Made by a program: the position numbers and the translations under genes | Shown here: piece after piece, positions 1 to 8,904 of the stretch | Numbering within the stretch: the first letter of the stretch is position 1 | How the letters are laid out: the number at the start of each line of letters is the position of its first letter | Notes under the pieces: generated by a model | What the model saw: only the letters and a program-made list of their open reading frames with translations | What the model was told of the DNA's origin: nothing | The model's database searches: none | From: Planctomycetota bacterium | Lineage (GTDB): Bacteria; Planctomycetota; PLA2; JAEUHO01 | Direction of reading: 5' to 3' | DNA: 64,000 nucleotides | NCBI GenBank assembly: GCA_029259775.1 | Contig: JAJDEN010000015.1 | Coordinates: forward strand, 186,001 to 250,000

Positions 1-288
1 GTGGCCTTCTTCGACGAGGTGGTCGAGCAGCAGCATGCCGTGCAGATGGCTGCGGCGGGAGCGCGCCAGGAGATCGGGGTCGAGAAGACCGCGGGCGGTG
101 AACGCCTCCAGGAGCAGGTCCGGGAGCATCAGGTCGGGCTGGAGGACGTAGAGTCCGTCGGCGTCGAGGTAGAGCGCCGCGTAGTGGGGGCCGTGACGCA
201 GTGTGAGCCGTCCGCCGCCCTGCGACGCTAGCCCTGCCTGGAGGAGATCCTCCAGTCCCACCGATTCGAGGCTGCCCTTGACCGACAT
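1..288 (-). CDS. DUF4388-like protein, N-terminal part
   Basis: The first 96 residues of a minus-strand gene are visible; the rest runs off the left edge of the window. The N-terminus (MSVKGSLESVGLEDLLQ) has the pattern of DUF4388 (PATAN-type) domains, which in other bacteria sit in gliding-motility and response-regulator proteins and are thought to mediate protein interaction rather than catalysis. The downstream residues, rich in Leu and Asp, fit the small alpha/beta fold. It starts 50 nt after the stop of the gene for MtnA on the same strand and may be co-transcribed with it. The C-terminal domain, which would tell its role, is not in the window. Confidence 0.6.
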   Translation of the reverse strand, partial: MSVKGSLESVGLEDLLQAGLASQGGGRLTLRHGPHYAALYLDADGLYVLQPDLMLPDLLLEAFTARGLLDPDLLARSRRSHLHGMLLLDHLVEEGH

Positions 289-338
289 GTGCTTTCCGGA
301 CCGGCCCTCATCCCCGGACGGGTGAGGGTCCGTACGAC

Positions 339-1463
339 CTATCGGCCGGGGTCGGTCCGCGTCTGTAGGGCTTCGGCTCGGGCCAGCCAGGGAGCCAGTA
401 GCCTTCTGTCAGGCTGTTCGATCACGCCGGCTTCGCTGACGAAGGCCGATACAAGGGCTGCGGGGGTCACGTCGAAGGCAGGCGCGTGAGCCACCAGGTC
501 CGCGGGGGCTGTTTCCGGCGCCAGGTAGGCGCGCGCATCGGCGGGCCGATCTTCGATCGCGACGTCGTCGCCCGTGGCCGTATTCGCGTCGAGCGTGCTG
601 AGGGGCGCGGCCACGACGTACGGCACGCCGTTGCTGCGCGCGGCCAGCGCCACGCCGTACGTGCCCACCTTGTTGACCACGTCGCCGTTGGCGCAGATCC
701 GATCCGCCCCGGTGACGACCGCGTCGATCTTGCCGCTGCGCAGCAGACCGGCGGCTGCGCTGTCAGCTTGGACCGCATAGGGCACGCCCGCCTTGGCCAG
801 CTCATACGCCGTGAGGCGCAGCCCCTGCAGGAGCGGCCTGCTCTCGTCAGCCGTGACGTGGATCGCCTGACCGCTGGCGTGGAGGACGTAGAACGGGGCG
901 AGCGCCGTGCCGATGCCCGACGTGACGAGCGAGCCCGCGTTGCAGTGGGTGAGGAAGCGCGTGCGGCCGAAGAGCCAGGCCGCACCATGCCGTCCCATGG
1001 CTTCGCAGGCATCCTTCTCGTAGGCGTCCAGGGCCTGGGCGGCCTCGAGAAGCCCGGCGACGATCTGCTCCGGCGCGTCCGGTGAGGCGTTTGCCAGCTC
1101 GAGATGGCGCGCCACGGCCGCCGGCAGGTTCACCGCGGTCGGGCGGGCGTCGGCGATCGGCTGGGCCACCTCCGCCAGCTGTTCCAGGAACTCGGGCCGC
1201 GACATGGCAGGGAACGCTTCGAGCACGGCTCGGGCCGCCAGCACGAGCGCGTACGCGCCGGCGATGCCGATCGCGGGCGCGCCGCGGACCGCCAGCCGCT
1301 GGATGTCGTCGATCACACCCGCGGCCGTACGATGCTCGAGCCACGTCTCGTGGCGCGGCAAGCGCGTCTGGTCGAGCAGACGCAGGTGGCCATCGCGCCA
1401 TGAGCCCGACCACCGGAGCGGTGACACGGGCGGCTCGGGAACGGTGAAGTCAGCCGGTTGCAT
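339..1463 (-). CDS. mtnA: S-methyl-5-thioribose-1-phosphate isomerase MtnA
   Basis: 374 residues, close to the usual 340-370. It would convert 5-methylthioribose-1-phosphate to 5-methylthioribulose-1-phosphate in the methionine salvage pathway. Visible motifs are RGAPAIGIAGAYAL (about 60-73), the active-site Cys in THCNAGSLVTSG (Cys174) and the catalytic Asp in TGADRICANGD (Asp254), all in the order known for the eIF2B-related isomerase family. No other methionine-salvage gene is nearby. It lies downstream of purE on the same strand, separated by a 180-bp repeat element, so any read-through transcript from purCE would pass through that element. The ATG start leaves a normal N-terminus. Confidence 0.95.
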   Translation of the reverse strand: MQPADFTVPEPPVSPLRWSGSWRDGHLRLLDQTRLPRHETWLEHRTAAGVIDDIQRLAVRGAPAIGIAGAYALVLAARAVLEAFPAMSRPEFLEQLAEVAQPIADARPTAVNLPAAVARHLELANASPDAPEQIVAGLLEAAQALDAYEKDACEAMGRHGAAWLFGRTRFLTHCNAGSLVTSGIGTALAPFYVLHASGQAIHVTADESRPLLQGLRLTAYELAKAGVPYAVQADSAAAGLLRSGKIDAVVTGADRICANGDVVNKVGTYGVALAARSNGVPYVVAAPLSTLDANTATGDDVAIEDRPADARAYLAPETAPADLVAHAPAFDVTPAALVSAFVSEAGVIEQPDRRLLAPWLARAEALQTRTDPGR

Positions 1464-1474
1464 CGCGCGGGACC

Positions 1475-1655
1475 CCAGGCTCTGTTTGGAAACACTACGC
1501 AGCGAGCCGGACGAGACCGACGCGAGCTGCCGTCAGGATGAGGATTGTGGCCGGAGGCGTGCTTCCCGCACGTTGAGGACCGCAATCCGAGTTCGGGCCC
1601 AGCATAGCGAGTGGATCGTTCGGCGCAGCCGTAGGGCTTTCCAGACAGAGTCTAG
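1475..1655. repeat. 180-bp interspersed element, copy 1
   Basis: This fills the gap between purE and mtnA. Its ends form an imperfect inverted repeat: CCAGGCTCTGTTTGG at the left, and CTAGACTCTGTCTGG when the right end is read on the other strand (12 of 15 match). A related copy in opposite orientation lies at 43636-43815. Shared internal blocks fall at the same offsets: GAGACCGA at 1513, CCGGAGGCG at 1551, GTTGAGGA at 1572, GTGGATC at 1611 and GGCGCAG at 1622. The purE stop codon (1652-1654) lies inside the right terminal repeat. It encodes no protein and looks like a MITE or large REP-type element. Confidence 0.75.
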
Positions 1656-2326
1656 CCCTGATCGGCGATCATCTCGCGCAGGCGCGCATTCTTCTCGGCG
1701 ACCTTGCGACGCATGGCAGCGCGGAAGGCCTGCAGGCTGTCGTGGAGTCGATCGTCGTTCAGCGCCAGGATCTCGGCGGCAAGCAGCGCGGCGTTCTGCG
1801 CGCCGGCCTTGCCGATGGCGACCGTGGCGACAGGCACGCCGCCGGGCATCTGCACGGTGGAGTAAAGCGAGTCGGCGCCGCCCAGCGTGGTCGTGAGGAT
1901 CGGGATGCCGATCACGGGCAGGGTCGTGAGGCTGGCCATGACGCCCGCAAGGTGCGCCGCGCCGCCGGCCGCGGCAATGACGATACGGAAGCCCTTGAGG
2001 CGCGCCGTGCTGGCGAACTTGTGTGCCTTCTCCGGCGTGCGGTGCGCGGAGATCACGCGCGCTTCGTACGGGATGTCGAACTCCTCGAGCGTTTCGATGC
2101 ACTTCGCGACGACCGGGTAGTCGCTGTCGCTTCCCATGACCACGGCGACGACCGGCTTGCGCACGTCGACCTCGGTCGAAGAGGACGCCGGCGCGGCCTT
2201 GGCGGCTGCCCGCTTGCGACTGGCCTTCTTGCGCGCCTTCCTCTTCTTCGGCTTCTTGTCGGAGGATTTCTTGTCGGAGGACTGCGGATCGGAGCTGTCG
2301 TCGTCGCCTTGGCTGCGGGGGGGCAT
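1652..2326 (-). CDS. purE: N5-carboxyaminoimidazole ribonucleotide mutase PurE, with Lys-rich N-terminal extension
   Basis: The C-terminal ~165 residues are a standard class I PurE, which moves the carboxyl group of N5-CAIR to give CAIR in purine synthesis. Key motifs are [10 protein letters not shown] (Ser/Asp phosphate-binding loop, about 64-73), [10 protein letters not shown] (His95) and [14 protein letters not shown]. The protein is 224 residues rather than about 165 because the first ~55 are a low-complexity Asp/Ser/Lys/Arg/Ala tail, unusual for this enzyme. An internal start would have to be non-ATG, and the upstream ATG is only 3 nt after the purC stop, so the extension is probably real. 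No purK is visible. The TAG stop sits in a repeat element. Confidence 0.95.
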   Translation of the reverse strand: MPPRSQGDDDSSDPQSSDKKSSDKKPKKRKARKKASRKRAAAKAAPASSSTEVDVRKPVVAVVMGSDSDYPVVAKCIETLEEFDIPYEARVISAHRTPEKAHKFASTARLKGFRIVIAAAGGAAHLAGVMASLTTLPVIGIPILTTTLGGADSLYSTVQMPGGVPVATVAIGKAGAQNAALLAAEILALNDDRLHDSLQAFRAAMRRKVAEKNARLREMIADQG

Positions 2327-2329
2327 GGG

Positions 2330-3229
2330 TCAGATCTCCAGATCGCGGCCGGTGATTCGGCGGTGGATCTCACGGTAGGTGGCGGTGGTCTTCTCGACGA
2401 TCTCTGCGGCGATGACGGGCGCAGGCGGATTGTGGTCCCAGCCCTCGGCATCCAGCCAGTCGCGCACCAGCTGCTTGTCGAACGACTGCTGGTTCTGGCC
2501 CTCTTGGTACCTGGTTGCGTCCCAGAAGCGTGAGCTGTCGGCCGTGAGGACCTCGTCGCCCAGCGTGAGGGTGCCCTCGGCGTCGTAGCCGAACTCGAAC
2601 TTGGTATCGGCGATGATCACGCCACGCTCGGCCGCGATCTCGCGTGCGCGGGCGTAGACGTCCAGGGTCAGCTTTTCGAGCAGGCGCGCCTTCTCCTCGC
2701 CGAGGATCTCGATCGTGCGCGCCATGTCGATGTTCTCGTCGTGCTCGCCCTCTTCGGCCTTGGTGGCGGGGGTGAACAGCGGCGGGTCGAGCTTGACCGA
2801 GAGCGGGAGGTCTGCCGGGAGCTCGTGGCCGCAGACGGCGCCGGTGCGCTGGTAGTCCTTCCAGCCGCTGCCGACGAGGTAGCCACGTGCCACGCATTCG
2901 ACGGGCACCATGTCGAGCCGCTTGCAGAGCATGCTGCGGCCGCGCAGGACGTCGGCATGCCGGCGGACGGCCTCCGGCATCTCGTCCACGTCAGCGGTGA
3001 TGAGGTGGTTGGGGATCAGCGGCTCGAGCTGCTCGAACCAGAAGAGGGAGAGGCTCGTCAGGATCGCGCCCTTGTCGGGGATGGGCGGGGAGAGCACGAC
3101 GTCGTAGGCGCTGAGCCGATCGGTGGCGACGAGCAGGAGGTCCTCGCCGACCGCGTAGCAGTCGCGGACCTTGCCGCGTCGGACGAGCTCGAGCCCGTCG
3201 AGCTCGGTGGTGGCGATGGCTGACGTCAT
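2330..3229 (-). CDS. purC: phosphoribosylaminoimidazole-succinocarboxamide synthase PurC (SAICAR synthetase)
   Basis: 299 residues from the ATG at 3229. PurC joins CAIR and aspartate with ATP to give SAICAR. The N-terminus (GLELVRRGKVRDCY) and the blocks RLSAYDVV, ECVARGYLVGSGWKDY and IIADTKFEFGYD are characteristic of the longer, eukaryote/proteobacteria-type PurC of about 300 residues. The reading frame is open far upstream, but the sequence before 3229 has no family similarity, and GGGAAC stands at ribosome-binding distance. It is the first gene of a purC-purE operon with a 3-nt intergenic gap, transcribed away from aroA. Confidence 0.96.
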   Translation of the reverse strand: MTSAIATTELDGLELVRRGKVRDCYAVGEDLLLVATDRLSAYDVVLSPPIPDKGAILTSLSLFWFEQLEPLIPNHLITADVDEMPEAVRRHADVLRGRSMLCKRLDMVPVECVARGYLVGSGWKDYQRTGAVCGHELPADLPLSVKLDPPLFTPATKAEEGEHDENIDMARTIEILGEEKARLLEKLTLDVYARAREIAAERGVIIADTKFEFGYDAEGTLTLGDEVLTADSSRFWDATRYQEGQNQQSFDKQLVRDWLDAEGWDHNPPAPVIAAEIVEKTTATYREIHRRITGRDLEI

Positions 3230-3409
3230 GGCCTGTTCCCTTTCTGCAATGGGGGACGCCCCGGAGGGATTCCGAGGGTGTGCTTCTGCCGGTCTGCTTA
3301 TGCCGGTCTCATTGTTCGGTCGCGACAAGCGCGCCGATCTCCGGAAGGTGCAGGATGATACCGACCTCGACCCCGGGCAGGGCATCCATGTCCGGCATGA
3401 GAACCGCTG
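3230..3409. promoter_or_regulatory. divergent intergenic region purC / aroA
   Basis: These 180 nt separate two genes transcribed in opposite directions, so promoters for both must lie here or within the gene starts. I see a short direct repeat of TGCCGGTCT (around 3287 and 3301) but no convincing -35/-10 pair, operator palindrome or riboswitch fold. Confidence 0.4.
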
Positions 3410-4732
3410 ATGGACCACCATGTCGCCCCCGCCTGCCGACCCCTCTCCGGCCCGCGCCACGTGCCGGCGTCGAAGTCCTACGAGCAGCGGGCGCTGGTCC
3501 TGGCGGCGCTGGCCGATGACGTGGCGCGGCTCGAGCGCGCCGACGGCGCCCGCCCGCCCGGCGAGGACGCGCTCCGCACAGCCGAGGCCGTGGGCAGGAT
3601 GGGACGCTGGAGCCCGGCGGGCTTCCTCGGGGCGGACCGCGGCCCGCTGACCCTCGATCTGGGCGACGGTGCGACCGGCCTGCGTTTCTGCACCGCCTTG
3701 GCGACCCTGCGGCCCGCCCGTGCGCGAACGCTGCTGCGCGGCCGACCCGGTCTGCTGCGTCGTCCGCATCGGATCCTGCGCAAGGCCTTGATTGGGCTGG
3801 GCGCGCGGGTGAAGCGCCGCTCGAGCGGCGCGCTGCGCGTTCTCGGCGGAGGGCTCGCAGGCGGGCAGGTCGTGCTCGATCCGAGCCTGTCGAGCCAGTA
3901 CGCCTCGGCGCTGCTGCTCATCGCGCCGCGCATGGCCCAGGGCCTTGACCTCCGGCTGACGGGTCGCTCGACCTCGCTGCCGTACCTGCGCATGACGCTC
4001 GATCTCCTCGAGCAGTTCGGGGCGGACGTCGAGGCCACAGGACTCACGGGCCAGGCGCCGCGCATCCGCGTGGGGAGGACGCCACTCCGTGCCGACGTCG
4101 TGACGATCCCGCCCGACGCCTCGGCCGCGGCCGCGTGGTGGTCTGCCGCCGCGCTTGTGGGCGGCGAGGCGTGGATCCCCGGGCTCGGGGCGGGGTCCAT
4201 CCAGGCGGATGTCGCCCTGCTCGACATCCTTGGCCGCATGGGCGCTGAGGTCGGCGTGACGGACGACGGCAGCGCTCGCGTCCGGGCGGACGGTGGGCGC
4301 CTGCGGGGCGCCGGTGACGTGGACCTAACGGACCCCACCGATCTGCTGTTCCTGCTGGGCGTGCTGGCGGCCACGGCGGAGGGCACGACGCGCATCCGTG
4401 GCGCGGCGCCCACGCGCGCCAAGGAAAGCGACCGCATCGCAACGCTGTGTGCCGGGCTGCTGGCCTTGGGCGCCGACGTGCGCGTGCAGGCGGACGACGT
4501 AATCGTGATCCACGGACGCGAGCTCCACGGGGGCCGGGTGGCGTGTCGGGGGGATCACCGAGCGGCCTTCGCCTTCGGCGTACTCGGTCTCGCCGTGCCG
4601 GGGATCGTCCTGGGCGGCGCGGAGTGCGTGGCGAAGTCCCAGCCGCGTTTCCTCGAGGATCTGGGCCTCGTGGGCCCGGATCCGACGGGGGACGCGACAG
4701 AGGAACCTTCGGAGGTCGCGCCGCACCCGTAG
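3410..4732 (+). CDS. aroA: 3-phosphoshikimate 1-carboxyvinyltransferase (EPSP synthase)
   Basis: 440 residues. It would transfer enolpyruvate from PEP to shikimate-3-phosphate in chorismate synthesis. Family landmarks are present but divergent: PASKSYEQRAL (substrate Lys/Ser/Arg), GATGLRF (in place of GNAGTAxR), SSQYASALLL, the catalytic Asp in DLTDPTDLL, AKESDRIATL, DHRAAFAFGV and VAKSQPRFLEDL. The N-terminus is short, with the SK motif about 20 residues from the ATG, so it lacks part of the usual first strand; an upstream non-ATG start is possible. The C-terminal ~20 residues are an acidic tail. It stands alone on the plus strand, divergent from purC. Confidence 0.9.
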   Translation: MDHHVAPACRPLSGPRHVPASKSYEQRALVLAALADDVARLERADGARPPGEDALRTAEAVGRMGRWSPAGFLGADRGPLTLDLGDGATGLRFCTALATLRPARARTLLRGRPGLLRRPHRILRKALIGLGARVKRRSSGALRVLGGGLAGGQVVLDPSLSSQYASALLLIAPRMAQGLDLRLTGRSTSLPYLRMTLDLLEQFGADVEATGLTGQAPRIRVGRTPLRADVVTIPPDASAAAAWWSAAALVGGEAWIPGLGAGSIQADVALLDILGRMGAEVGVTDDGSARVRADGGRLRGAGDVDLTDPTDLLFLLGVLAATAEGTTRIRGAAPTRAKESDRIATLCAGLLALGADVRVQADDVIVIHGRELHGGRVACRGDHRAAFAFGVLGLAVPGIVLGGAECVAKSQPRFLEDLGLVGPDPTGDATEEPSEVAPHP

Positions 4733-4741
4733 CATCGCGGC

Positions 4742-6502
4742 ATGCGGGGGTCTCTCTTCACCGTCGGGCTTCTGGCGCTGCTTGGCGTCGCGGGTGAGGT
4801 CTCGGCCGGGCCTGCGCCGTGGCATCAGGGCCACGCCTGGGAGGTGGCCATCGAGAAGGGCATCGCCGCCCAGCGCAGCCGGGCCGCGCGCAGCTCGTCC
4901 ATGGATGGGATTCTCGGCCAAGCCCGTCGCGCCGCGCGGCGTGAAGCGTCGGTCGAGAACCTCTATCTGCTCGCGCGCGCCTACGGCCTGCGGTCGCAGC
5001 ACAGGATCGCCGCGGCGCGGGACGCGACCGAACGCCGAGGATCGCAGGACGATCGGGCGTCGGCCCAGTCGACCTACCGCGAGGTCCTCCAGCAGGCGCC
5101 GCGGTGTTACTTCGCCCACCACGATCTGGGCGTGCTTGCGCTGCAGGCCGACGGGCGCGCGACCAAGCAGGCCTTCGCTCACTTCCAGGCGAGCTACCGC
5201 ATCAACGATCGCTACACGCCGACCCTGCGCCAACTCGTACGCCTCTACGTGGAGCGCAAGCAGCACGGCGTCGCCGTGCCGATCCTCGAGCGTCTGCTGC
5301 AGCTCGAGCCGAAGGATGCCGGGGCGCGCGCGCGACTCGCGGTGGCCTACGCCCACCTGGGCAAGTACCCCGCGTCGGACCGTACGTTCGAGCTCTTGCT
5401 GAAGGACCCGAAGACGCGCGCCGCGTGGTTGCTCGTACGCGCGCAGACCGAGACGCAGACCGGTCGCCCTGCGCGCGGCCTCGCGAGTTGGAAGCAGCTC
5501 GCACGCTCCAACCCGAACGTGCCCGCTCCCTTCCTGGGGATGCTCGCGTGCCTGGGCAAGCTGGAAGAAACGAAGGAGGCCGTCGAGCCGCGCGACTACC
5601 TGCTCGCCCTGCGCGGGCTGCGACGCATCGAACGCGATCCCAAGCGTCGCGCGCGATTGATGGCGGACATGCAGCGGATCGAGCAGCGGTTGGCCCGTCC
5701 GACGGTCGAGCCTCCGAGGGGTCCCCCGACGACCGCCCAGTTGCTGCAAGGTCTGGAGGCGCCGGCCGAGGCGACGCGCGTGCAGGCGCTGCTGATCCTC
5801 ATGCTGCGCAAGGAGCCGGCAACGGCTGGTGTCGTACGGGCGATCGCGGGACGCATCGGCCCCAAGGCAGAGTCGGCCGCCGCCGTGCGCGCCGGAGCGA
5901 TGCGGGCCCTCGGCCGCTTGGGCGGCACGCGGCTCGTACCCCTCCTCCGGCACGGGCTCGCAGATCCGGACCTGCGCGTGCGCCTCGAGACCGTCGACAC
6001 GCTCGTGGCCATCGCCCGTCGGGACCCTTCGGCGGTCGGTGGCGTCATCGCCATCCTGGGCACGCAGGTGATCGGCACCTCGACAGGGACGTCGATCGGC
6101 TACGTCAGTGCGGTTCACCAAGGGCTGCTCGCCTTGACCTCCACGACGCTCCTCGGCGTAGGCCGTGACAGTGACGCGACATCCTGGCGACATTCCTTCC
6201 TCGCCTGGTGGAACGGCGCCGAGGGCCTGGATACGCAGATCCGTGCGCTCGACGGCTATCACCGGGTGGGGGACCGGGCCGCGGATCAGGTTCTCGTGCC
6301 CTACCTCGACAGTCCCGGTTTCTTCGTGTTTCGGGCGGCCTACGAGGCTCTCCGGCGCGCCGCCCGGCCGGCCGGCGCGGGCGAATGGGCTCGCTGGTGG
6401 AAACGCCTGCCGGATGCGGCCGGCGAGCGACCTAAAAAGGAGCAATGGGCCTCGCTCAAGGGTGAAATGGAGGCTTGGGTTCGCGATCGGCCAGGTCGCT
6501 GA
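4742..6502 (+). CDS. exported TPR and HEAT-repeat protein
   Basis: 586 residues with a signal peptide at the N-terminus (MRGSLFTVGLLALLGVAGEVSA, predicted cleavage near residue 22). Residues ~90-330 read as tetratricopeptide-type helical pairs (for example YFAHHDLGVLAL and PILERLLQLEPKDAGARARLAVAYAHLGKY). Residues ~340-440 read as HEAT-like repeats (AMRALGRLGGTRLVPLLRHGLADPDLRVRLETVDTL is the clearest region). No catalytic motif is seen. The gene starts 9 nt after aroA and is followed 38 nt later by another exported TPR/HEAT protein, so the two probably work together in the cell envelope. The specific function is unknown. Confidence 0.75.
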   Translation: MRGSLFTVGLLALLGVAGEVSAGPAPWHQGHAWEVAIEKGIAAQRSRAARSSSMDGILGQARRAARREASVENLYLLARAYGLRSQHRIAAARDATERRGSQDDRASAQSTYREVLQQAPRCYFAHHDLGVLALQADGRATKQAFAHFQASYRINDRYTPTLRQLVRLYVERKQHGVAVPILERLLQLEPKDAGARARLAVAYAHLGKYPASDRTFELLLKDPKTRAAWLLVRAQTETQTGRPARGLASWKQLARSNPNVPAPFLGMLACLGKLEETKEAVEPRDYLLALRGLRRIERDPKRRARLMADMQRIEQRLARPTVEPPRGPPTTAQLLQGLEAPAEATRVQALLILMLRKEPATAGVVRAIAGRIGPKAESAAAVRAGAMRALGRLGGTRLVPLLRHGLADPDLRVRLETVDTLVAIARRDPSAVGGVIAILGTQVIGTSTGTSIGYVSAVHQGLLALTSTTLLGVGRDSDATSWRHSFLAWWNGAEGLDTQIRALDGYHRVGDRAADQVLVPYLDSPGFFVFRAAYEALRRAARPAGAGEWARWWKRLPDAAGERPKKEQWASLKGEMEAWVRDRPGR

Positions 6503-6540
6503 CCGGGACGGGTGCCCGCGCCGGCACGCCTGGAGAGACC

Positions 6541-8844
6541 ATGCACCGCACGCTTGCCGCCCTCGCGCTCGGACTCGCCGTCTTCGCACTTGTGGGAGGG
6601 GCCTTCCTCGTCCACGCCGCGCCCGTGGAGGCCCGCGGCGCCGCGCCCGCCGAGAGTGCGCGCGACAGGATCGTCGAGGGTGAGAAGAACAAGCAGGACG
6701 CGGTCCTGCAGCGTGCGCTGAACGCGTCCAAGGGGAACTCGAAGGCGTTCCTGGGCCAGGTCGCGGGAATCGTCGCGAGCTACCGCAAGGCCAAGCTAGC
6801 CCAGGGCTCCGCCCTCAGCCGCTACCTCTACGGTCGCGTGCTCTTCAAGCAGTTCGACTTCGAGATGCAGGTCGCGTCACGTCAAGCACGTGCGCGCAAG
6901 CTCGATCGCCGCAAGGCCGACGAAGCCGTCGCCGAGATGCACGCCGCCCTGCAGCGGGACCCGCAACTCTGGCAGGCACGCTACGCCCTGGCCTTCATCC
7001 ACCTGACCTTGGGCGAGACCAAGCTTCTCGAGGCCGTCCTCAGCCAGCTCCTCCGCACGCAGGGGCACCGCGTCCAGGTCATTGCCATGCACGCGCAGCT
7101 GCTCTATCAGAAACGACGCTGGAAGGAACTGAAGGCCGTCGCTTCAAAGCTTCTCTCGAAGAACCTCGACAACCTGGGGGCGCGGCGCCTGCTCGTGTTC
7201 GCGCACATGGGCCTCGAGGAGTGGGCCAAGGCCGAGCAGGCCGTCCTCTCCATGCTGGCCCGCATCCCCGCCGACAAGAGCGCGCTGGGGCTCAGGCTCG
7301 AGGTCTTCGAGATGCTCGCGGAATGTTTGATCCAGCAGTCGAAGTTCGAGGCGGCCGAGAACAAGGTGATCGAGCTCATCACGCGCTACCCGCAGGAGGT
7401 CCGCCTGCGCTTCCTCCTGGCCAAGGTGAGGCAGGCGAGCGGCAACCTCAAGGGCGCCATCCAGGTCGTGAAGCAGGTCACGGACACACCGAAGTACAAG
7501 AACCACGTTCCGTACCTCATCCAGTTGTCGGAACTCTACGGCATCGACAAGCAGCTACCCAAGGCCGAGGCGGTGCTGCACCGTGCGCTCGCTCTCTGCC
7601 TGGGCACGGATCAGACCAACCAGAGCTACCGGGTGATGGTGCTGACGCGGCTCGGGCGCGTGCTCTACCTCCAAGAAAGGTGGAAGGCTGCGCTCGTCCA
7701 GTACGAGGCCCTCGATCGGATGATGAAGGGCAACCTGCCGCCGCACATCCTCGACTTCATGCAGAACTGCTACGGCAATCTGGGGCGCACGAAGGACTTG
7801 ATCCGCACGCTCGAGAGGCTCCTCCCGCACATGAAGGGGCGGCCGGCCAACCGCAAGAAGCTGGAGGATCTGATCAAGCGCCTCAAGGCCGGCGGCCAGC
7901 CCGGGACACAACCCGGGACACAGCCCGCGCGGGGCGAGGGTGAGCTCTGGGGAGGACGGGATCTTCTCGCCGAGCTGATCGAGAAGATCGGGAGCCGCGA
8001 CGTCAAGGAGCGCCGCGAGGGACTGTTCATCTACTACCAAGCCAACCTGCCGTTTGTCGATCCGGTGGTCTACCTACGCCACAGCCCGAGCGTGGAGCCC
8101 GATCCCGAGTGTCGGCTCTGGGTGGTGAAGATCCTCTCGCGCTTCAACATCGAGGAAGCGAATCCGGAGATCGTCCGCCTGTCGTCGCGCTACGTGGGGC
8201 TCTGCCTCGAGGATCCCGATCAGGACGTGCGCCGCGCCGCGGCCGAGGGACTGCAGCGGATCGGCTCGCCTGTCGCGATCCTCTACCTCATGCCCTACCT
8301 CGGCTACATGGAACTCGATCCCAGCCAGCTGACGGAGTCCGGTCGCAAGCTGCGCGAGAAGGAATACAACGCAGCGCGTACGGCCCTGAGGCAACTGACG
8401 GGTCGCGAAGACACCCGCATCGGCGACGAGCCGTGGGTGCTGCTCGCGCAGGCGCCCGAGCACCGCAAGGGCTGGATGGTCTGGTACGACTCCGAGAAGG
8501 CCGTCGCAGTGCGCCTCAAGGCCCTGGATGCCCTGGACCTGGTCGACAAGGTCGGGCCGCGCTGGGCGCTCCGGTATGTGCTGAGCGATCTGGTGAAGAA
8601 GCCCATTCCGCTCGGCAACGGAGGCAAGCGGCGGACGACGCCGACGCGCGTCTACCTGCGCACCTACAGGCTCATGAAGAGCCACGTCTTGCGCTACAAG
8701 ACGTCGCGTCCTGAGGAGTTCGCGAAGGACGGCGCGTTCTCGTCGTTCCCCGTCTACAAGGACGAGGACATCACGGAGGCGAACATCCCGGCCATGCGCA
8801 CGTCGATCATCAAGTGGTACGCCTCCGTGAAGGGGATGATCTAG
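6541..8844 (+). CDS. exported TPR and HEAT-repeat protein
   Basis: 767 residues from the ATG at 6541, the first position that gives a clean signal peptide (MHRTLAALALGLAVFALVGGAF, ending near the AAP at residue ~30). About residues 60-440 are tetratricopeptide helices. A short low-complexity linker with QPGTQPGTQP (codons with a 12-nt tandem repeat near 7900) joins them to a C-terminal half with HEAT-like segments. No enzyme motif is visible. It resembles the preceding exported protein in plan and lies 60 nt upstream of cmk, to which it shows no functional link. Function unknown. Confidence 0.75.
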   Translation: MHRTLAALALGLAVFALVGGAFLVHAAPVEARGAAPAESARDRIVEGEKNKQDAVLQRALNASKGNSKAFLGQVAGIVASYRKAKLAQGSALSRYLYGRVLFKQFDFEMQVASRQARARKLDRRKADEAVAEMHAALQRDPQLWQARYALAFIHLTLGETKLLEAVLSQLLRTQGHRVQVIAMHAQLLYQKRRWKELKAVASKLLSKNLDNLGARRLLVFAHMGLEEWAKAEQAVLSMLARIPADKSALGLRLEVFEMLAECLIQQSKFEAAENKVIELITRYPQEVRLRFLLAKVRQASGNLKGAIQVVKQVTDTPKYKNHVPYLIQLSELYGIDKQLPKAEAVLHRALALCLGTDQTNQSYRVMVLTRLGRVLYLQERWKAALVQYEALDRMMKGNLPPHILDFMQNCYGNLGRTKDLIRTLERLLPHMKGRPANRKKLEDLIKRLKAGGQPGTQPGTQPARGEGELWGGRDLLAELIEKIGSRDVKERREGLFIYYQANLPFVDPVVYLRHSPSVEPDPECRLWVVKILSRFNIEEANPEIVRLSSRYVGLCLEDPDQDVRRAAAEGLQRIGSPVAILYLMPYLGYMELDPSQLTESGRKLREKEYNAARTALRQLTGREDTRIGDEPWVLLAQAPEHRKGWMVWYDSEKAVAVRLKALDALDLVDKVGPRWALRYVLSDLVKKPIPLGNGGKRRTTPTRVYLRTYRLMKSHVLRYKTSRPEEFAKDGAFSSFPVYKDEDITEANIPAMRTSIIKWYASVKGMI

Positions 8845-8904
8845 GCTGGACGCAACCCATCGGGCCCTGCGTCCGATCGCGTCATGAAGGCTGGATGAGG
8901 GAAC

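Noticed and set aside
4325-6589. A 754-codon minus-strand open frame
   Set aside because: Lies wholly over the exported TPR/HEAT gene and the end of aroA; composition is Arg/His/Gly rich without motifs.
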